Part shown: positions 19,631 through 31,768 of the stretch, piece after piece
Numbering within the stretch: the stretch's first letter is position 1
How the letters are laid out: each line of letters opens with the position of its first letter
Origin: Cerrena zonata
Lineage: Eukaryota > Basidiomycota > Agaricomycetes > Polyporales > Cerrenaceae
Direction: 5' to 3'
NCBI GenBank assembly: GCA_038087015.1
Contig: JASBNA010000013.1
Span: forward strand, 310,001-374,000
DNA length: 64,000 bases
Position numbers and translations under genes: made by a program
Notes under the pieces: generated by a model
The model's database searches: none
What the model saw: only the letters and a program-made list of their open reading frames with translations
What the model was told of the DNA's origin: nothing

Positions 19631-22600
19631 ATGTCTAGTATATTCAAGCTTTCGATCCAAGGGATTCGGTCCTTCGATGGGGAAAAAGAGGAAACAATTC
19701 AGTTTGGTTTTCCTCTCACGTTGATCTGTGGTCAGAATGGTTGTGGTAAAACAACCATCATTGAATGTTTGAAATATGCAACTACTGGTGATTTACCACC
19801 AAATTCTAAAGGTGGGGCCTTTATCAACGATCCAAGTATAGCGAATCGTAATATTGTCCATGGGCAAATCAAATTGGCTTTCAAATCGGTTAATGATAAG
19901 TCGATGATTGTCACTCGTTCAATGCAATTGAGTAAAAGAAGAGGAAGAGGAGGTGCATCAACTCTTACTTTCAAAACTTTAGAAGGGCAGCTTAGTGCCA
20001 TCAACAAAGGAGTTAAAGCTGCTATAAGTTCCAAGAATGCTGAATTGGACACCCAAGTGCCAATATATTTAGGTGCTTCTAAAGCTATTTTAGATTATGT
20101 TATATTTTGTCATCAAGATGATTCACTTTGGCCCTTGAGTGAAGCTTCAGTATTGAAAAAAAGATTCGATGACATTTTTGAAGCTCTGAAATATACTAAA
20201 GTTTTGGATAATTTGAAAAATGTTCGGAAAGAAATGGCTACTAATATTAAATTGATAGAACAATCCGTTCAACATTTGAAAATTGATAAAAATAGAGCTT
20301 CTAAAATCAAACAAAAATTGAAAGAAAATCAATTGAAAGTTGATCAGTATACTGAGGATATTGCTGAATTGACCATGCAAATCGAACGTTTTGAAAATGA
20401 AGCAAATGATTTATTTGAATCAAATCAACAATTCCAAGCTACTTTAAGTGAATACGAACGTCTTAAAATGATACAAGAAAACTTATCAATCAACTTGGAA
20501 AAGCTTCGGAGCTCCATCAACCTTCTCGATGATACTGATGAAGAATTAAGTCATAGTCTTTCTAATTTTGCTCAAATTAATAAAGATAAAAAATCGTTGG
20601 TTACTAATTTAGAAAATCAAATTCGGGCATTAGATACTCAATTAACCAAAAATCAATCAGAATTCCATAAATATACTAGAATTGAAGGGTCTCTTTCCAA
20701 TAAAAGACAAATTTATGATCAGAATATTCTAAAAATTGATAAATACTTTAAGAAATCAGAAGATTTTGAAATTAATTTCGATACTCAAACAAACGACTCT
20801 AGTGCTAGATTAAACTTGAAAAATCAATTGCAAGAAAAATTGAAGACTTCTTCTTTATCCTTTAAGAAAAATCAAGAATCTTACAAAAATCAATTGTCTC
20901 AATTAGAAAAGGAGCTTCATGAAATCCAATCTTCTATAACAAAGGAAGACCAGCATAATCATTACTGCACCGAGGATATCAATAATGCCAATCTCAAGAT
21001 TCATGATCTTCGTAAAAAACTCACTTCCTTACATTATGATGAAAGCACTTTGGAATTCGAAAAAACTGAACTTGAAAATTTAATTTCAAAATACAATTCT
21101 AAAAAGATTCAAGTACTCTTGATGATTTAGAGAAAAAAATTCAAGCTGATAACTCAACATTGGTATCATTAGAATATGAAATGGATGAAATTTCAAGAAA
21201 GATTACCTCAAGCAATAGACAGTCTGATCTTCATGCTAGATTATCTGTTCAGAAGGATAGTTTATCTTCTAAAAATGACTTTTTGAAAAAAACCATAACT
21301 CGAAATAATGAAAAATTCAAGAATTTGATAGGCCAGGACTTAAAGGCTGATACTTGTCAAACTATCCTAAATGAGTCAATCGGGGAAGTATCGAGAACGA
21401 TACATATGCTCGAGATGACCAATGTTTCTCAATCTAACGAACTTCACGCAAAGAATTCACAGCTTGATGCTCATAAAAATAAACTTGACGAATATAAAAC
21501 TAGCCTTGCACATCATAAACAAAGGATTCTTCAAGTTATAGAAGAAGACGAAATTGATGAGTATGAAAAAGTGGTCCAGGAATTAGAAGAAGATCATAAT
21601 ACAACTCTTCATAATCTTAACACTTTTGATGTTACTAAAAATTTCAAAATAAAGGCGATTGAATTGGCCAAAATTGAAAAATGTTGCACACTTTGCAAAA
21701 GGCCTTTTGAAGGTAACTTTATGGAAACTTTCATTTCTCAATTACAGGATAGTGTTAATGGTATGAGCGTTCAGAAGTTACAAGAGAATGTTGATTCCAC
21801 CAGAAAAGATGTTGAAAATGTCAAACTGATAAATGTCGACATATTAGAATACAGAAAGCTTATTACACTAATCCCAGAAATGACCTCGAAGATTCACACC
21901 GAAGAAGACCAAGCTTCTAGTTTACTCAAAGAAAATAAAAAGCTTCAGGAAGACCTTTCAAATGCAAAAGCTAACTCGGATAATTTAGAAACTTTGCAAA
22001 ATCCTATAAGATTAATTCGAAGACTTCTTGATGACGTTGAAGAATTCAAAAAACAAATTGACGTTTTAAAAGATGAATTAAACGACTTCGGTGCATCCTC
22101 TTTATCACTCTCTGAGTTGCAAAAATTACATCAAACGAAAAATCTGGAAGCTAAGACTTTGCGTCAAGTTATAAATGAGGGAGTAGAATCCAAATACGTT
22201 CAGCAACGAGAATTAACGAGATTAGATAGTAACATCAAAGACAAAAGGTTAGCCATCAGTAACTTGGAGAATTCTCTTTCTGAAATAACCAATATTAAAC
22301 GATCAATCGATGATTTTGAAGTCCATGTCACTTCTTGAAAGAGAAAAAATTAAAAATTGAAATAATTCTTGAAGATCTAGTGAAGAAGAAGGAAGATAAA
22401 AACTTAAAGTATCAAGATTTATATCAAGACTTGGGCTTTCAAGAAGAACAAGAGAATTCCAAGCTTAAAGAATTGGAGAATTTCGTCAGTAATTACATGT
22501 TTTATATGAATCTGTTGAAGAGTTCGAAACTAAAGACTCAATTTTGATTGAACAAAATAGTCAAAGTTTAGAAGAGTCTAGGCATCAAATTGAAAAAATC

Positions 22601-23551
22601 GGACAAGATAAGGCAGAAAAAATTGAAACCGTTGCCAAAATTTCAAATGAAATTAATGAAGCTTCAAGCATAGAGAGAAATATAAGAGATAATATTGAAT
22701 TGAGGTCAACAGAATGTCAAATTAGTGAAGTTGGAGATCAAATGATTGCACTCAATATTGAAAATGCCGAAATTGAAAGAGAAAACTATCATACTAAATC
22801 CAGAAAAATTCGTGAAAAGCTCTCCGACCTTAATTCTGAAAATGCAGGTAAGATTGGTGAAATAAAACAAATCAAAGATCAGGTGAAGAATTTGGAAGAT
22901 GAGCTTCGGTCCGAATTCCAAGACGTTGACAAAAAGTATAAGGAGGAATCGGTTAAGTTACAAGTTAACTTATTGGTTTCCAATGATGTAATGACTTATT
23001 CCAAGGCATTGGATAATGCCATCATGAAATATCATAGTGCAAAAATGGAGGATATTAACAGAATTCTCAGAGAATTGTGGAATCAAACATATAAAGGAAC
23101 TGATATCGATACGATAGAAATAAGAAGTGATGTTAATACCCAAGCCAAAGGTAACAGGTCTTATAATTATAGAGTTGTGATGTTTAAAAATGATATAGAA
23201 CTAGACATGAGAGGAAGATGTTCTGCTGGTCAAAAAGTATTGACTAGTATTTTAATTAGACTAGCTCTAGCTGAATGTTTTGGTTCAAGCTGTGGTATGA
23301 TTGCATTAGATGAACCAACAACTAATTTAGACCTGGAAAATGCAGAATCATTGGCAATTGCATTGAATAACATTATCCAATTTAGGAAAAACCAGAAGAA
23401 TTTCCAATTGATTGTTATTACTCATGATGAAAAGTTCTTAAGTCATATAAATGGCGATAATTTTACTGATCATTTCTACCGAGTTCAAAGAGATGAGGAC
23501 CAAAAATCTGCTATCAGAAGCCTGCCCATTCATCTTATTCAAGATGAGTGA
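19631..23551 (+). CDS. RAD50: DNA double-strand-break repair ATPase of the MRX complex (three frameshifts)
   Basis: Rad50 pairs with Mre11 and Xrs2 to tether and process DNA ends. The first segment has the Walker A loop GQNGCGKTTIIE and the following YVIFCHQDDSLWPLSE region. Long heptad coiled coils follow. The zinc hook is CCTLCKRPFEG near 21683-21715. The C-terminal ATPase half has MRGRCSAGQKVL (signature), ALDEPTTNLD (Walker B/D-loop) and VITHDEKFL (H-loop). Single missing bases at 21101-21105, about 22331-22335 and 22500-22503 split it into four pieces, yet nothing is lost. Total reconstructed length is about 1,307 residues against 1,312 in S. cerevisiae. The indels are likely sequencing errors. 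Confidence 0.97.
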
Positions 23552-23614
23552 TTGCATTTATTACGAAGTGATATGTATATATATATATAAACAACATAAA
23601 TTGCATAAGATATT

Positions 23615-24787
23615 TTATTTACTTATTTCGTTGGTTGAAGGAGAAGTTAACAATGAGGTAATCGGCTTATCTATTAAGGAAGTAGAAACTATTTGCTCAA
23701 TTTGGTGGGATAAATACTCGTTAGTGATAAACTTGTCTTTCTCGACCCAGCAGTGTTCAAGCCATCTTTCCAATCTTTTACGCTTTGTAGGCACTCTCAT
23801 AATCAATTTGGATTTTACGTGAATCTTCACCTCGATTTCATCTTCACTTGAGAAGATTTTCAAAAGCGTAGGCGGAGCGAATGAGCTGCCATATTCCTTG
23901 GATTCTGTAGCTGATATTCTAGGTCTTTTCAGATAAAAAATTGTCACATCGTAAATTGTTGATATTTTGTTATTCTGTTTATTATTTCAACGAAGATATG
24001 GCATTGTAAAACCCAGAGAACCTTGGGTAAAGAAGATTTTGCAATACGGGTAAATAGTACTTTTCACACTGTTTTTGATGCAAACGGCAATCCTCTGCGT
24101 TCCAAACGTTGGCTTCGGGGAATAAGATTATCCATTCAGGAATTTTACTATTCATAATTTTTTTGAAAAACGTTTGACTCAATGAGCTTCTCAATTCCCA
24201 ATTTTCATCACTTTTCAATAAGTTGAATAAAATTCTTAAAGTTGGAACTCTCCAAATCAAAAACCAAGAAAAGAAGTTAGTCCTGGGTAAAGTAATTAGA
24301 CTATTTTCGTTTTGAAAGTTATTGGAGCATCTTGCTAAATATGCCACCATGATATGATCTGCCAATGACTGGTGGTTACAGATTACTAAAGCAGAATCAT
24401 TAGAAACAAAATCACCAGTCACTTCTATCTTAACATTTTGCAAATTCTGCCTTTTTGTTAGTACTATTACTTTGTCCATGTTTTTTTGATTCATTTTTAA
24501 CCTAATTTCAACCAAAAACAGACAAAATTGGTCAGTTTATGATTTTTCCAAAAACATACCACCAAGTAAATACATAAGTCCCAAAATATAGCAGCACCAA
24601 TCCGCTTCACCTCAATAACATCAGGGAATAAGTACTGCAACAAAGAACATCCAACTGATACGATATGATAAATGCCTAAAACATGAATAAGGAAGTAAAA
24701 AATACAATAACCACGGAGTTTGAAGTAGATGGACCGGATAGTTGGATTAGGCTCAGGTAGAACCCCCAAATGGTATATTAGATCCAT
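23615..24787 (-). CDS. CST26: Membrane 1-acyl-glycerol-phosphate-type acyltransferase, CST26/YDR018C family (two frameshifts)
   Basis: These acyltransferases remodel phospholipids such as phosphatidylinositol in the ER. The first open segment (24787 downward) gives an N-terminal hydrophobic hairpin (YCIFYFLIHVLGIYHIVSVG). After a missing base in the T-run at 24514-24518, the next segment has the acyltransferase block I NHQSLADH (HX4D) and a block III-like FPEANVW. After a further indel near 23981-23988 the C-terminal segment gives YDVTIFYL, IHVKSKLI and the usual RLERWLEHCWVEKDKFI. The restored length is about 390 residues, as in Cst26. Exact orthology between CST26 and YDR018C is unsettled. 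Confidence 0.82.
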
Positions 24788-24998
24788 AACACTATACCTC
24801 TAATTAAAGATAGTATTCACAATCCACAAATGATTGAAATAGCCGCAAAAAATAGTAGCAGAATCAGGTCTGCAACAAAAAGTGCGGCATATCCATCTCT
24901 TCCTCTGCTGGGATTGAAAAAAAAAAAAAAAAATCAAAAAAATTTTAGGGTGATGAGATAGCAGATATCCAAAGCTTTTCATTGAATTCAAAGGTAAA

Positions 24999-27572
24999 AT
25001 GTCACGTTTGATAGTGAAAGGGTTACCTAAGTACCTAACTGAGGACAAAATAAGAGAACATTTTGGCAAACAAGGGAATGTCACTGATGTTAAGTTAATG
25101 AAGAAGAGAAATGGTGAATCAAGAAGGTTTGCATTTATAGGTTATAAATCGTACGAAGATGCTGAAAATGCAGCTAAATTCTTTAATGAGTCGTTTATCG
25201 ACACTGCCAGGATCAGTGTTGAGTTAGCGAAAACGTTTTCTGACCCAAGTGTTCCTCTTCCTATGAAAGAGAAGAGAAGACTCAATGAACAGAGACTTAG
25301 AGAACAAGAAGAAAGATTATTGGAACAAGAAGCCCAAAGACAGAACAAGAAACAAAAGAATAACAAGAAATCGCTAGATGAAGAAATTCAAAGTAATCCA
25401 AAGTTGCGTGAGTTTATGGAAGTTATGAAGCCTTCTCATCAAGTCAAATCATGGGCCAATGATGTCGTCGCTGATGGATCGGGTGGACCATCAGCTAAAG
25501 ACTTGGAGGAAGCCTTAGCCAGAAAAGATCAAATAGAAAAAGGCTCTAGTATAGATGATACAGAATACCAAACTATTCAAGCCAAAGATTCTGTTAGTGA
25601 CGACGAATACGAAGATTTCCAACCAAATAATAAAGAGACAGAAGATAACGAAGATGAAGATGAACCAATGATGTCGTTAGACTCTTTACCTCACAACGAG
25701 GATGGAGATGCTAACTTAGCTACTGATGAAAACGTTCACCGATCTTGATTGGTTTAAACAAAGAAGAAGTCGTATGAAAGAAAACGACACAGAAACCAAT
25801 AACGAAACTGACCTGCCAAAGATACCGATTAATAGTCCCGAAACCCCAGTCGAACCAGGTTTAATCATGCCGAAAAAGCCCCAAACAGTCATAAACACTC
25901 CTCAAGAACCAAAAGAAACCCCTGAAGAACAAACTGCACGTAAAATCTCGGAAACCGGTCGTTTATTCATTAGAAACATTTTATATTCATCAACTGAAGA
26001 GGATTTCAGAGAATTATTTCAAAAATTTGGTCCCCTTGAAGAAGTTCATATTGCCATAGATACTCGTACTGGGAAATCAAAAGGTTTTGTCTATGTCCAA
26101 TTCATTAAAAGTGAAGATGCTGTTTCTGCTTTTCGTGCTTTAGATAAAGAAATTTTCCAAGGTCGTTTATTACATATTCTTCCAGGTGAAAAGAAGAAAA
26201 ATCATAGATTAGATGAATTTGATTTGAAAGAATTTACCATTAAAGAAGCAAAGAGAATTGAAGAAAAAGGCACAAGCATCGAAATCTCAATTTAGTTGGA
26301 ATTCTTTATATATGAATAGTGATGCAGTTTTAGAATCAGTTGCTAATAAAATGGGGATTGCTAAATCTCAATTAATCGATGTTGAGAATTCTAATTCTGC
26401 AGTTAAACAAGCATTAGCCGAAGCTCATGTTATTGGTGATGTTAGAAAATATTTCGAAGATAGAGGAGTTGATTTAACGACATTCAATCAAAAAGAACGT
26501 GATGACAAGATTATTTTAATTAAGAATTTCCCATTTGGAACATCAGTTGATGAAATTGGAGAATTATTCAATGAATATGGATCATTGAAAAGAATATTGA
26601 TGCCACCAGCTGGTATTATTGCAATTGTTGAATTTAGAGATTCACCAAGTGCAAGAGCTGCATTTACAAAATTATCATATAGAAGATTCAAGAAAAGTAT
26701 ATTGTATTTAGAAAAAGGTCCAAAAGACTTATTTCTTCGTGAACCAAAGGCTGATGAAGTCATTAATAAATCCAATGAAGAAATCGAATCTGAAAAAGCA
26801 GTTGAAGCCAAGGTCAGTGCATCTGATATTATGGGTACTTCTAAAGATAAGGATGACGAAGAGAATAATGATGGTATTGAAGGACCAACTGTTTCGATAT
26901 TTGTTAAGAATTTAAATTTCTCAACAACATCGATCAAGCTTACCGAAACGTTCAAATCATTACCAGGTTTTGTTGTTGCAGTTGTTAAAACCAAACCAGA
27001 TCCTAAAAATCAAGGTGGAGTTTTAAGTATGGGTTTTGGATTTGTTGAATTTAGGACTAAAGAACAAGCAGACGTAGCCATATCAACATTAGATGGGCAT
27101 GTAATCGATGGACATAAAATACAATTGAAATTATCACATAGACAAGGACAAAGGTTCTAATAACTCTAATGTTAAGAAGTCGAATAAAACCAATAAGATT
27201 ATTATTAAGAATTTACCATTCGAAGCATCGAGAAAAGATGTATTAGAATTATTTGGAGCATTTGGACAATTAAAATCAGTTAGAGTACCAAAGAAATTCG
27301 ACAAATCGGCCAGAGGTTTTGCATTCGTTGAATTTACATTAATTAAAGAAGCCGAAAGTGCAATGAGTCAATTAGAAGGGGTTCATTTATTAGGTAGAAG
27401 ATTAGTTATGCAATATGCTGAACAAGATTCTGAAAATGCAGAAGAAGAAATTGAAAAAATGACTAAGAAAGTTAAAAAACAAGTTGCAACCACTCAATTA
27501 GCAGCAGCTAGATTAGCAGGCAAAGGTAAATTTGAATTAGAGGGAGAAGAAAATGAAGATGAATTTGCATAA
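24999..27572 (+). CDS. MRD1: Multiple-RRM pre-rRNA processing factor (three frameshifts)
   Basis: Mrd1 is part of the 90S pre-ribosome and is needed for 18S rRNA processing. RRM1 opens the protein (SRLIVKGLPKYLTEDKIREH, then GESRRFAFIGYKSYEDA). Others follow, with GRLFIRNILYSSTEEDFREL and SKGFVYVQF, a degenerate one with DDKIILIKNFPFGTSV, then VSIFVKNLNFSTTS with GFGFVEFRTKEQA, and finally KIIIKNLPFEASRKDVLELF with RGFAFVEF. That is five RRM domains, as in Mrd1. Extra bases in A-runs at 25729-25732, 26264-26268 and 27150-27152 cut the frame. The reconstructed length is about 857 residues (887 in S. cerevisiae). Confidence 0.93.
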
Positions 27573-27683
27573 ACGTAATTTTTATTAATATTTTAATATA
27601 CTATAAACAAGATTTCTTACAAATGTAACTATTAACAAGGTTTTTTTTTTTTTCCCAAAAAAACTATACATACAGAAAGCGAA

Positions 27684-28445
27684 TTAATTTAAGTAGCCAG
27701 CAACATCAGCTAACCATTTTCTATATTCTTTTTCTTCTTTGAATTCACTGAAAGTTAAGATGAATTCAGCTAATTGAGAATCGATACCTTGAGAATCCAA
27801 GTAATTTTCGAATCCAGTTTGAACTGATTCATCTAAATCAGAAAATCTTGGACCTTGATAATTGAATTTATTAACAAATTGACCATTTGAAACTTCATTT
27901 TTGATGAAAGAAGAAACATCTTTTTGGTGATTAACAAAATCAATTAAAAATGAACTATCAGAACCTTGTAAGAATAAGTTTAAGAATAACCCGGTATTAT
28001 CAGGTTTTTCAAATAAGACTTTAACGGTGCAGAGTAAAGAGTCCAAGGAGTCGATTTCATTTTCCAAGTCTTCGAATTCTTGGCCTTCTTCCACTTCAGG
28101 AGTTTCATTAATTGGAATATCGGTAACTTCATCGATATCGAAATAAATTCTAACGGTTTGACCATCAGGTAAAGTTTTTTTCAATTCAACGTTTGATTGG
28201 CCATCTACTTGAACAACTTCAAAACCCGAAGTTTTCAAGTAGTCAGTATAAGAGGAGTCCAATTCATTTGGAACGGTATTGGAAATTTTCAATTCTGATT
28301 TCAAAACTTCCTTCAATTGGTTAGTTTGAGAAGAGTAAGATCTGAACGAGTGGGTTAAGACCGGGGTGACTGCAAGTCTGAAGACTTGAGGTTTGAGAGC
28401 TAATCTTTTGGATTGACGTAAGGTAGTGGCTAAAAATCTGGACAT
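27684..28445 (-). CDS. MAM33: Mitochondrial matrix acidic protein, p32/gC1qR family
   Basis: Mam33 is a doughnut-shaped acidic trimer of the mitochondrial matrix, linked to mitochondrial translation. The 253-residue protein has a clear N-terminal presequence rich in Arg, Ser and Leu up to about residue 40. It is followed by the acidic p32 fold with LKEVLKSELKISNTVPNELD, an acidic loop ETPEVEEGQEFEDLENEID, and the conserved C-terminal YRKWLADVAGYLN. The frame is intact. It lies a few genes from a CLB4-type cyclin, an association I recall from C. albicans. Confidence 0.95.
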   Translation of the reverse strand: MSRFLATTLRQSKRLALKPQVFRLAVTPVLTHSFRSYSSQTNQLKEVLKSELKISNTVPNELDSSYTDYLKTSGFEVVQVDGQSNVELKKTLPDGQTVRIYFDIDEVTDIPINETPEVEEGQEFEDLENEIDSLDSLLCTVKVLFEKPDNTGLFLNLFLQGSDSSFLIDFVNHQKDVSSFIKNEVSNGQFVNKFNYQGPRFSDLDESVQTGFENYLDSQGIDSQLAEFILTFSEFKEEKEYRKWLADVAGYLN

Positions 28446-28527
28446 GGTTGGTGGAGGAGTTTAAGATGAAGTTAAAGGGATGAAAGTTTTTCAGTTAAAC
28501 GATGCCGTCGCTACAGACCCGTACATA

Positions 28528-28561
<34 letters not shown>
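28528..28561. repeat. (CTA)n microsatellite
   Basis: About eleven uninterrupted CTA triplets lie between MAM33 and the calcipressin gene. Confidence 0.9.
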
Positions 28562-28589
28562 GCAAAAAAACTCCATACACCAATATATA

Positions 28590-29264
28590 TTAAAAGGTTT
28601 CATCTAGAGTAATGGTAGGACTTTGGGGAGGAGGATTATCATTTGGATCGAATTTAGTGTTGAGAGTGTCTAATTTTGGTTTGAATAACGTTTTAGTTAA
28701 AGATTTATTTCTTTTCAAGTTATTTGGAGATTTTAGCTCGTCCAATTGATCCAGATCATTAAAATTATTTAGGTCAATGCCTAGTTTAGATAAATCATTA
28801 TAGGCATCGAATTTATTCGGCTCTGGTTCATTATAATTAGTTTTGTTATGGAAGTTTTTGAAGTTGGACAAATCTTTAGTTACCGAAAGCGAATCATTAT
28901 GGTTAATTAAAGAATCAAACGATTTTGAACGGACTAATAAATTTTCCTGTAAACTGATTTTGGTTTCACTATTAAAGGGTAAGTTTGATAATTTACCATT
29001 TAAATTATCTAATAAATAGTTATATATATTCAACGCAGCCTCATTTGTTTTGAAAATAATGATTATTCTATTAAGAGAAGATAAATTTGACCAATGTTGA
29101 ATATTATTCAAGTAATAATCGTCACCGTATTCATTTGCAATTGGAGGTTTTAAATTTAATATCGATAATTTAATTCTGTCCACAAATGCTAACTCATTTG
29201 AAATGAAATCTTCTTTTGATAGATTCGATATTATAACCGTAGTTTTACTTTCGTCAAGTGACAT
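28590..29264 (-). CDS. RCN1: Calcipressin, calcineurin regulator
   Basis: Rcn1 binds and modulates the phosphatase calcineurin. The 224-residue protein opens MSLDESKTTVIISNLSKEDF, an RRM-like fold as in RCAN proteins. It has IIIIFKTNEAALNIYNYLL in place of RNP1 and a disordered Asn-rich region. The ending NPPPQSPTITLDE matches the conserved calcipressin SPPxSPP/PxIxLDE signature. The open frame continues upstream to another start, but that N-terminus (GCLAGGPVG and so on) is low quality. The ATG at 29262-29264 gives the family-like start. The SP motif is the expected GSK3/MAPK phosphorylation site. Confidence 0.85.
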   Translation of the reverse strand: MSLDESKTTVIISNLSKEDFISNELAFVDRIKLSILNLKPPIANEYGDDYYLNNIQHWSNLSSLNRIIIIFKTNEAALNIYNYLLDNLNGKLSNLPFNSETKISLQENLLVRSKSFDSLINHNDSLSVTKDLSNFKNFHNKTNYNEPEPNKFDAYNDLSKLGIDLNNFNDLDQLDELKSPNNLKRNKSLTKTLFKPKLDTLNTKFDPNDNPPPQSPTITLDETF

Positions 29265-29389
29265 TTTGGTATAAGGAAGAAACAAGTAGGCGATTGCCAT
29301 TAGTTTAAAATGGGACTTTATACCGTCATCACCCCCCGAGCAAAGACCGACTGGGCCTCCCGCCAAACACCCATACACCAAAAGCAATT

Positions 29390-29740
29390 TTAATCAAAGT
29401 ATAAATCATAGTGTAAAGAACATTTAGGATTAAATTGACTATTGCAAATGGTACAACGGTGATTTTTCGAGTAGTCATCAAAGGTTAATTCAGAGTAACA
29501 ATTCCCGCAAAGAACCACTTTTCCATAATCCAGCTTACTAAATTTTTCCACCGGATGATTAATCGAGTAATTTCTAAACAAATCATGGCATTTAAAACAA
29601 GAAAAGTAATATCCACAACATTTGAATTTAATTGCAATAATATCAATTTCACTGTGATAATGTAAACATCTTGTATTTTTGTCGAGCAGTTGGCCGAATA
29701 ATTTCAAGTTTCCAATGACCAAACAGGATAAATCCGACAT
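29390..29740 (-). CDS. HOT13: CHY-zinc-finger mitochondrial intermembrane-space protein
   Basis: Hot13 binds zinc and keeps Mia40 metal-free so that disulfide import into the intermembrane space runs. The 116-residue protein carries the CHY cysteine/histidine pattern: TRCLHYHSEIDIIAIKFKCC, then YFSCFKCHDLFRN, VVLCGNCYSELTF, RCTICNSQFNPKCSLHYDLYF. Length and spacing match yeast Hot13. The first ATG in frame is at 29738-29740. It is separated from RCN1 by about 125 bp and read in the same direction. Confidence 0.92.
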   Translation of the reverse strand: MSDLSCLVIGNLKLFGQLLDKNTRCLHYHSEIDIIAIKFKCCGYYFSCFKCHDLFRNYSINHPVEKFSKLDYGKVVLCGNCYSELTFDDYSKNHRCTICNSQFNPKCSLHYDLYFD

Positions 29741-30608
29741 TTTCAAAGAACAATTACTGGAATGCTAACAGTCTGCAATAACTTAATGCAATAAAGGTAA
29801 TGAGTATCAGCAATGGTAACTGCCAACTGCAATTAGGAACTCAATGCCAACTGCAATGCTAACTGCAATGGTAACTGCAATGAGAATAACTGCAATGAGG
29901 TTTAAGCGATCGTTTAAAAAAAAAACTACCCCCGTGCACCAATGGGAGGTAATCGAATACAATTGAAGACAATTGAATACAAAACAAACAATTGAATATA
30001 ATAGAATATTAAACAAAGAGGGTAGCTACCAAGGGTAGCTGCAAGGACACTACCATGACTGAGGGATAGCTAATGAGATCTAAAGGGAGATTAGAACAAT
30101 GCATTTGACGAAGGAAACACACGAAATTACTCAAAATAATAACATCACAAATATAACAATAAAGCAAGTGAAGAATTCCTTGTGACAAAAGGGTAGGTAG
30201 GTAAGCCGGTGGGTGAGTAGCTGAGTGAGTAGCTGAGTGAGTAGCTGAGAGAGTAGCTGAGGAGATAAGTAGCTGGGTGAGTACTGGAGATGACCAGGTA
30301 TGTGATATGAGATGAGATGAGATGAGATGAGATGAGTAGGTGGAAAAGATGAATATCAAGTAGAAGAAGAAGAAAAAAAAAGAATATTAATAGATGAATA
30401 GAACGGATCATAACATCCCTAAAGGGAAAAATTGTGCATTTAGGTAATATAACCAGCAATCAAGTACATGAACAAAAGAACAATAATAAGTGAAACAATC
30501 ACAATTACATAAAGAGGAAAATTACATGTATAGATCCCTGAATATAAATACCAGGGTTTGCCTGAATTTATCAAGTATTATTCAATTAAATTAATATAGA
30601 TTCAAATT
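29741..30608. repeat. Repeat-rich intergenic region
   Basis: No gene is supported over 868 bp. The region carries three slippage arrays. Loose repeats of (a)actgcaatg lie at about 29811-29900, a (gtgagtagctga)n array at about 30213-30275, and an (atgag)n run at 30306-30336. Open frames on the minus strand here are rich in Ser/His/Leu purely because of the repeats. Confidence 0.7.
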
Positions 30609-30854
30609 ATGTCATTATCACAACCATTTATTGCAAAACCAGACCATTCTTTTAAAGTTAAGAAATTTGACTTAAATAATATGATTACTTCAACTCCAAT
30701 TATTAATTACCCAATAAGTCCAATTTCAATAGATCATCAAATTAAACATACTAAAACAACCCACTTCCATTACCAGACTCCAATAAGTGAACCCTCGTTT
30801 GATTTCATCGATGATATTAACGTCGATGAAATAGAAATCGACTTATACAACTAA
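30609..30854 (+). CDS. Small hypothetical protein, 81 residues
   Basis: I do not recognise this. The ATG at 30609 follows an A/T-rich leader, and codon use resembles that of the confident genes. The protein is hydrophilic with no membrane segment. It has a proline-containing middle (STPIINYPISPISID) with two minimal S/T-P sites (TP and SP), and an acidic tail (DFIDDINVDEIEIDLYN). The window around it is otherwise repetitive and non-coding, which makes an open frame of this length less likely by chance. It lies about 900 bp upstream of the cyclin gene. The CDK-type sites are suggestive only. Confidence 0.5.
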   Translation: MSLSQPFIAKPDHSFKVKKFDLNNMITSTPIINYPISPISIDHQIKHTKTTHFHYQTPISEPSFDFIDDINVDEIEIDLYN

Positions 30855-31768
30855 ATATTTGCATCTACTGTTTGAGACAGTTTTTTTCGTTTAATTCTTT
30901 TACTTCTACTTTGTGTATTAATATATGTTTCGGAATCATCTTGCCATTTGAGTAAACGTTTGACCTGGGAATGAGACCCTCCCTACAACATCACTCCCTA
31001 CATATCTATAGCCTACTCCCGACATATCTATTTGCAAACATCTAGAATTACGTTTTAATCGTATTATCCTTCCATGTTTGTCATTCCCCTTTTGGTACTT
31101 ACCAAAAACCCACCGCGGCAGTCACGTGAGCGGCGCGATTCCCTTTTCGGCCTCTTTATCCATCAATCGGGACACCTCAATAATCTACGTCTACCATATA
31201 CATCTACCATATATACGTCTACTATACTATACATCTACTATACTGTATATACATCTATTATACCTACTATGTATATATACATCTATTATACCTACTGTGT
31301 ATATATACATATATATATGTATATATATACATGCTAGGTTGAATGTGGGATGTACGGAGGTGGTATTCGGGATATATGCAAGTTTGAGTCAACCGTGTAG
31401 TAATAGAGTTAATCATGTTATTATCTTGTTTTGTAAGTAGTATAAGTATAAGTATTGTAGGATAGTCTTATAGTCTGTACTCTTATAGACTGTTCTTGTA
31501 GTGTATGATCTCTAAGCAGTAATGTATAAAGGATAATACAATGTCTAATGGAATATATTGTACAAACAAAATAAAAACAAACAATCATCAAAATTACAAA
31601 CACCAAATCTCATCAAATCAAACACCAACTAAACTACATCTATAACTAAAGTAAAACTAAGTTACAACTACTACATCTACATCTACAACTACAACTACAA
31701 CTACGATTTTACCGGAGTAATACTCCATCCAACTACTGTCACTCTTTAATTAACTCTAGTCATTCGCT
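30855..31768. promoter_or_regulatory. Long upstream region of the cyclin gene with TA-rich repeats
   Basis: This 914-bp stretch has no convincing gene. It contains a GTCACGTG site at 31121-31128, a tandem-like (catctattataccta/tatatac) array at about 31185-31333, and (CTACAA)n near 31668-31702. Long leaders and promoters are usual for mitotic cyclin genes. The two overlapping open frames at 31074-31440 are low-complexity Tyr/Ile/Thr strings and are rejected. Confidence 0.5.

Noticed and set aside
19631..23551. Introns as an explanation for the broken frames of RAD50, MRD1 and others
   Set aside because: Junctions need only one base; no GTATGT...TACTAAC...AG signals are seen at these points.
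30009..30459. Minus-strand frames of 104 and 116 codons
   Set aside because: Ser/His/Leu-rich products of short tandem repeats.
31074..31440. Two overlapping frames of 87 and 120 codons
   Set aside because: Tyr/Ile/Thr-rich strings from a TA-rich repeat.
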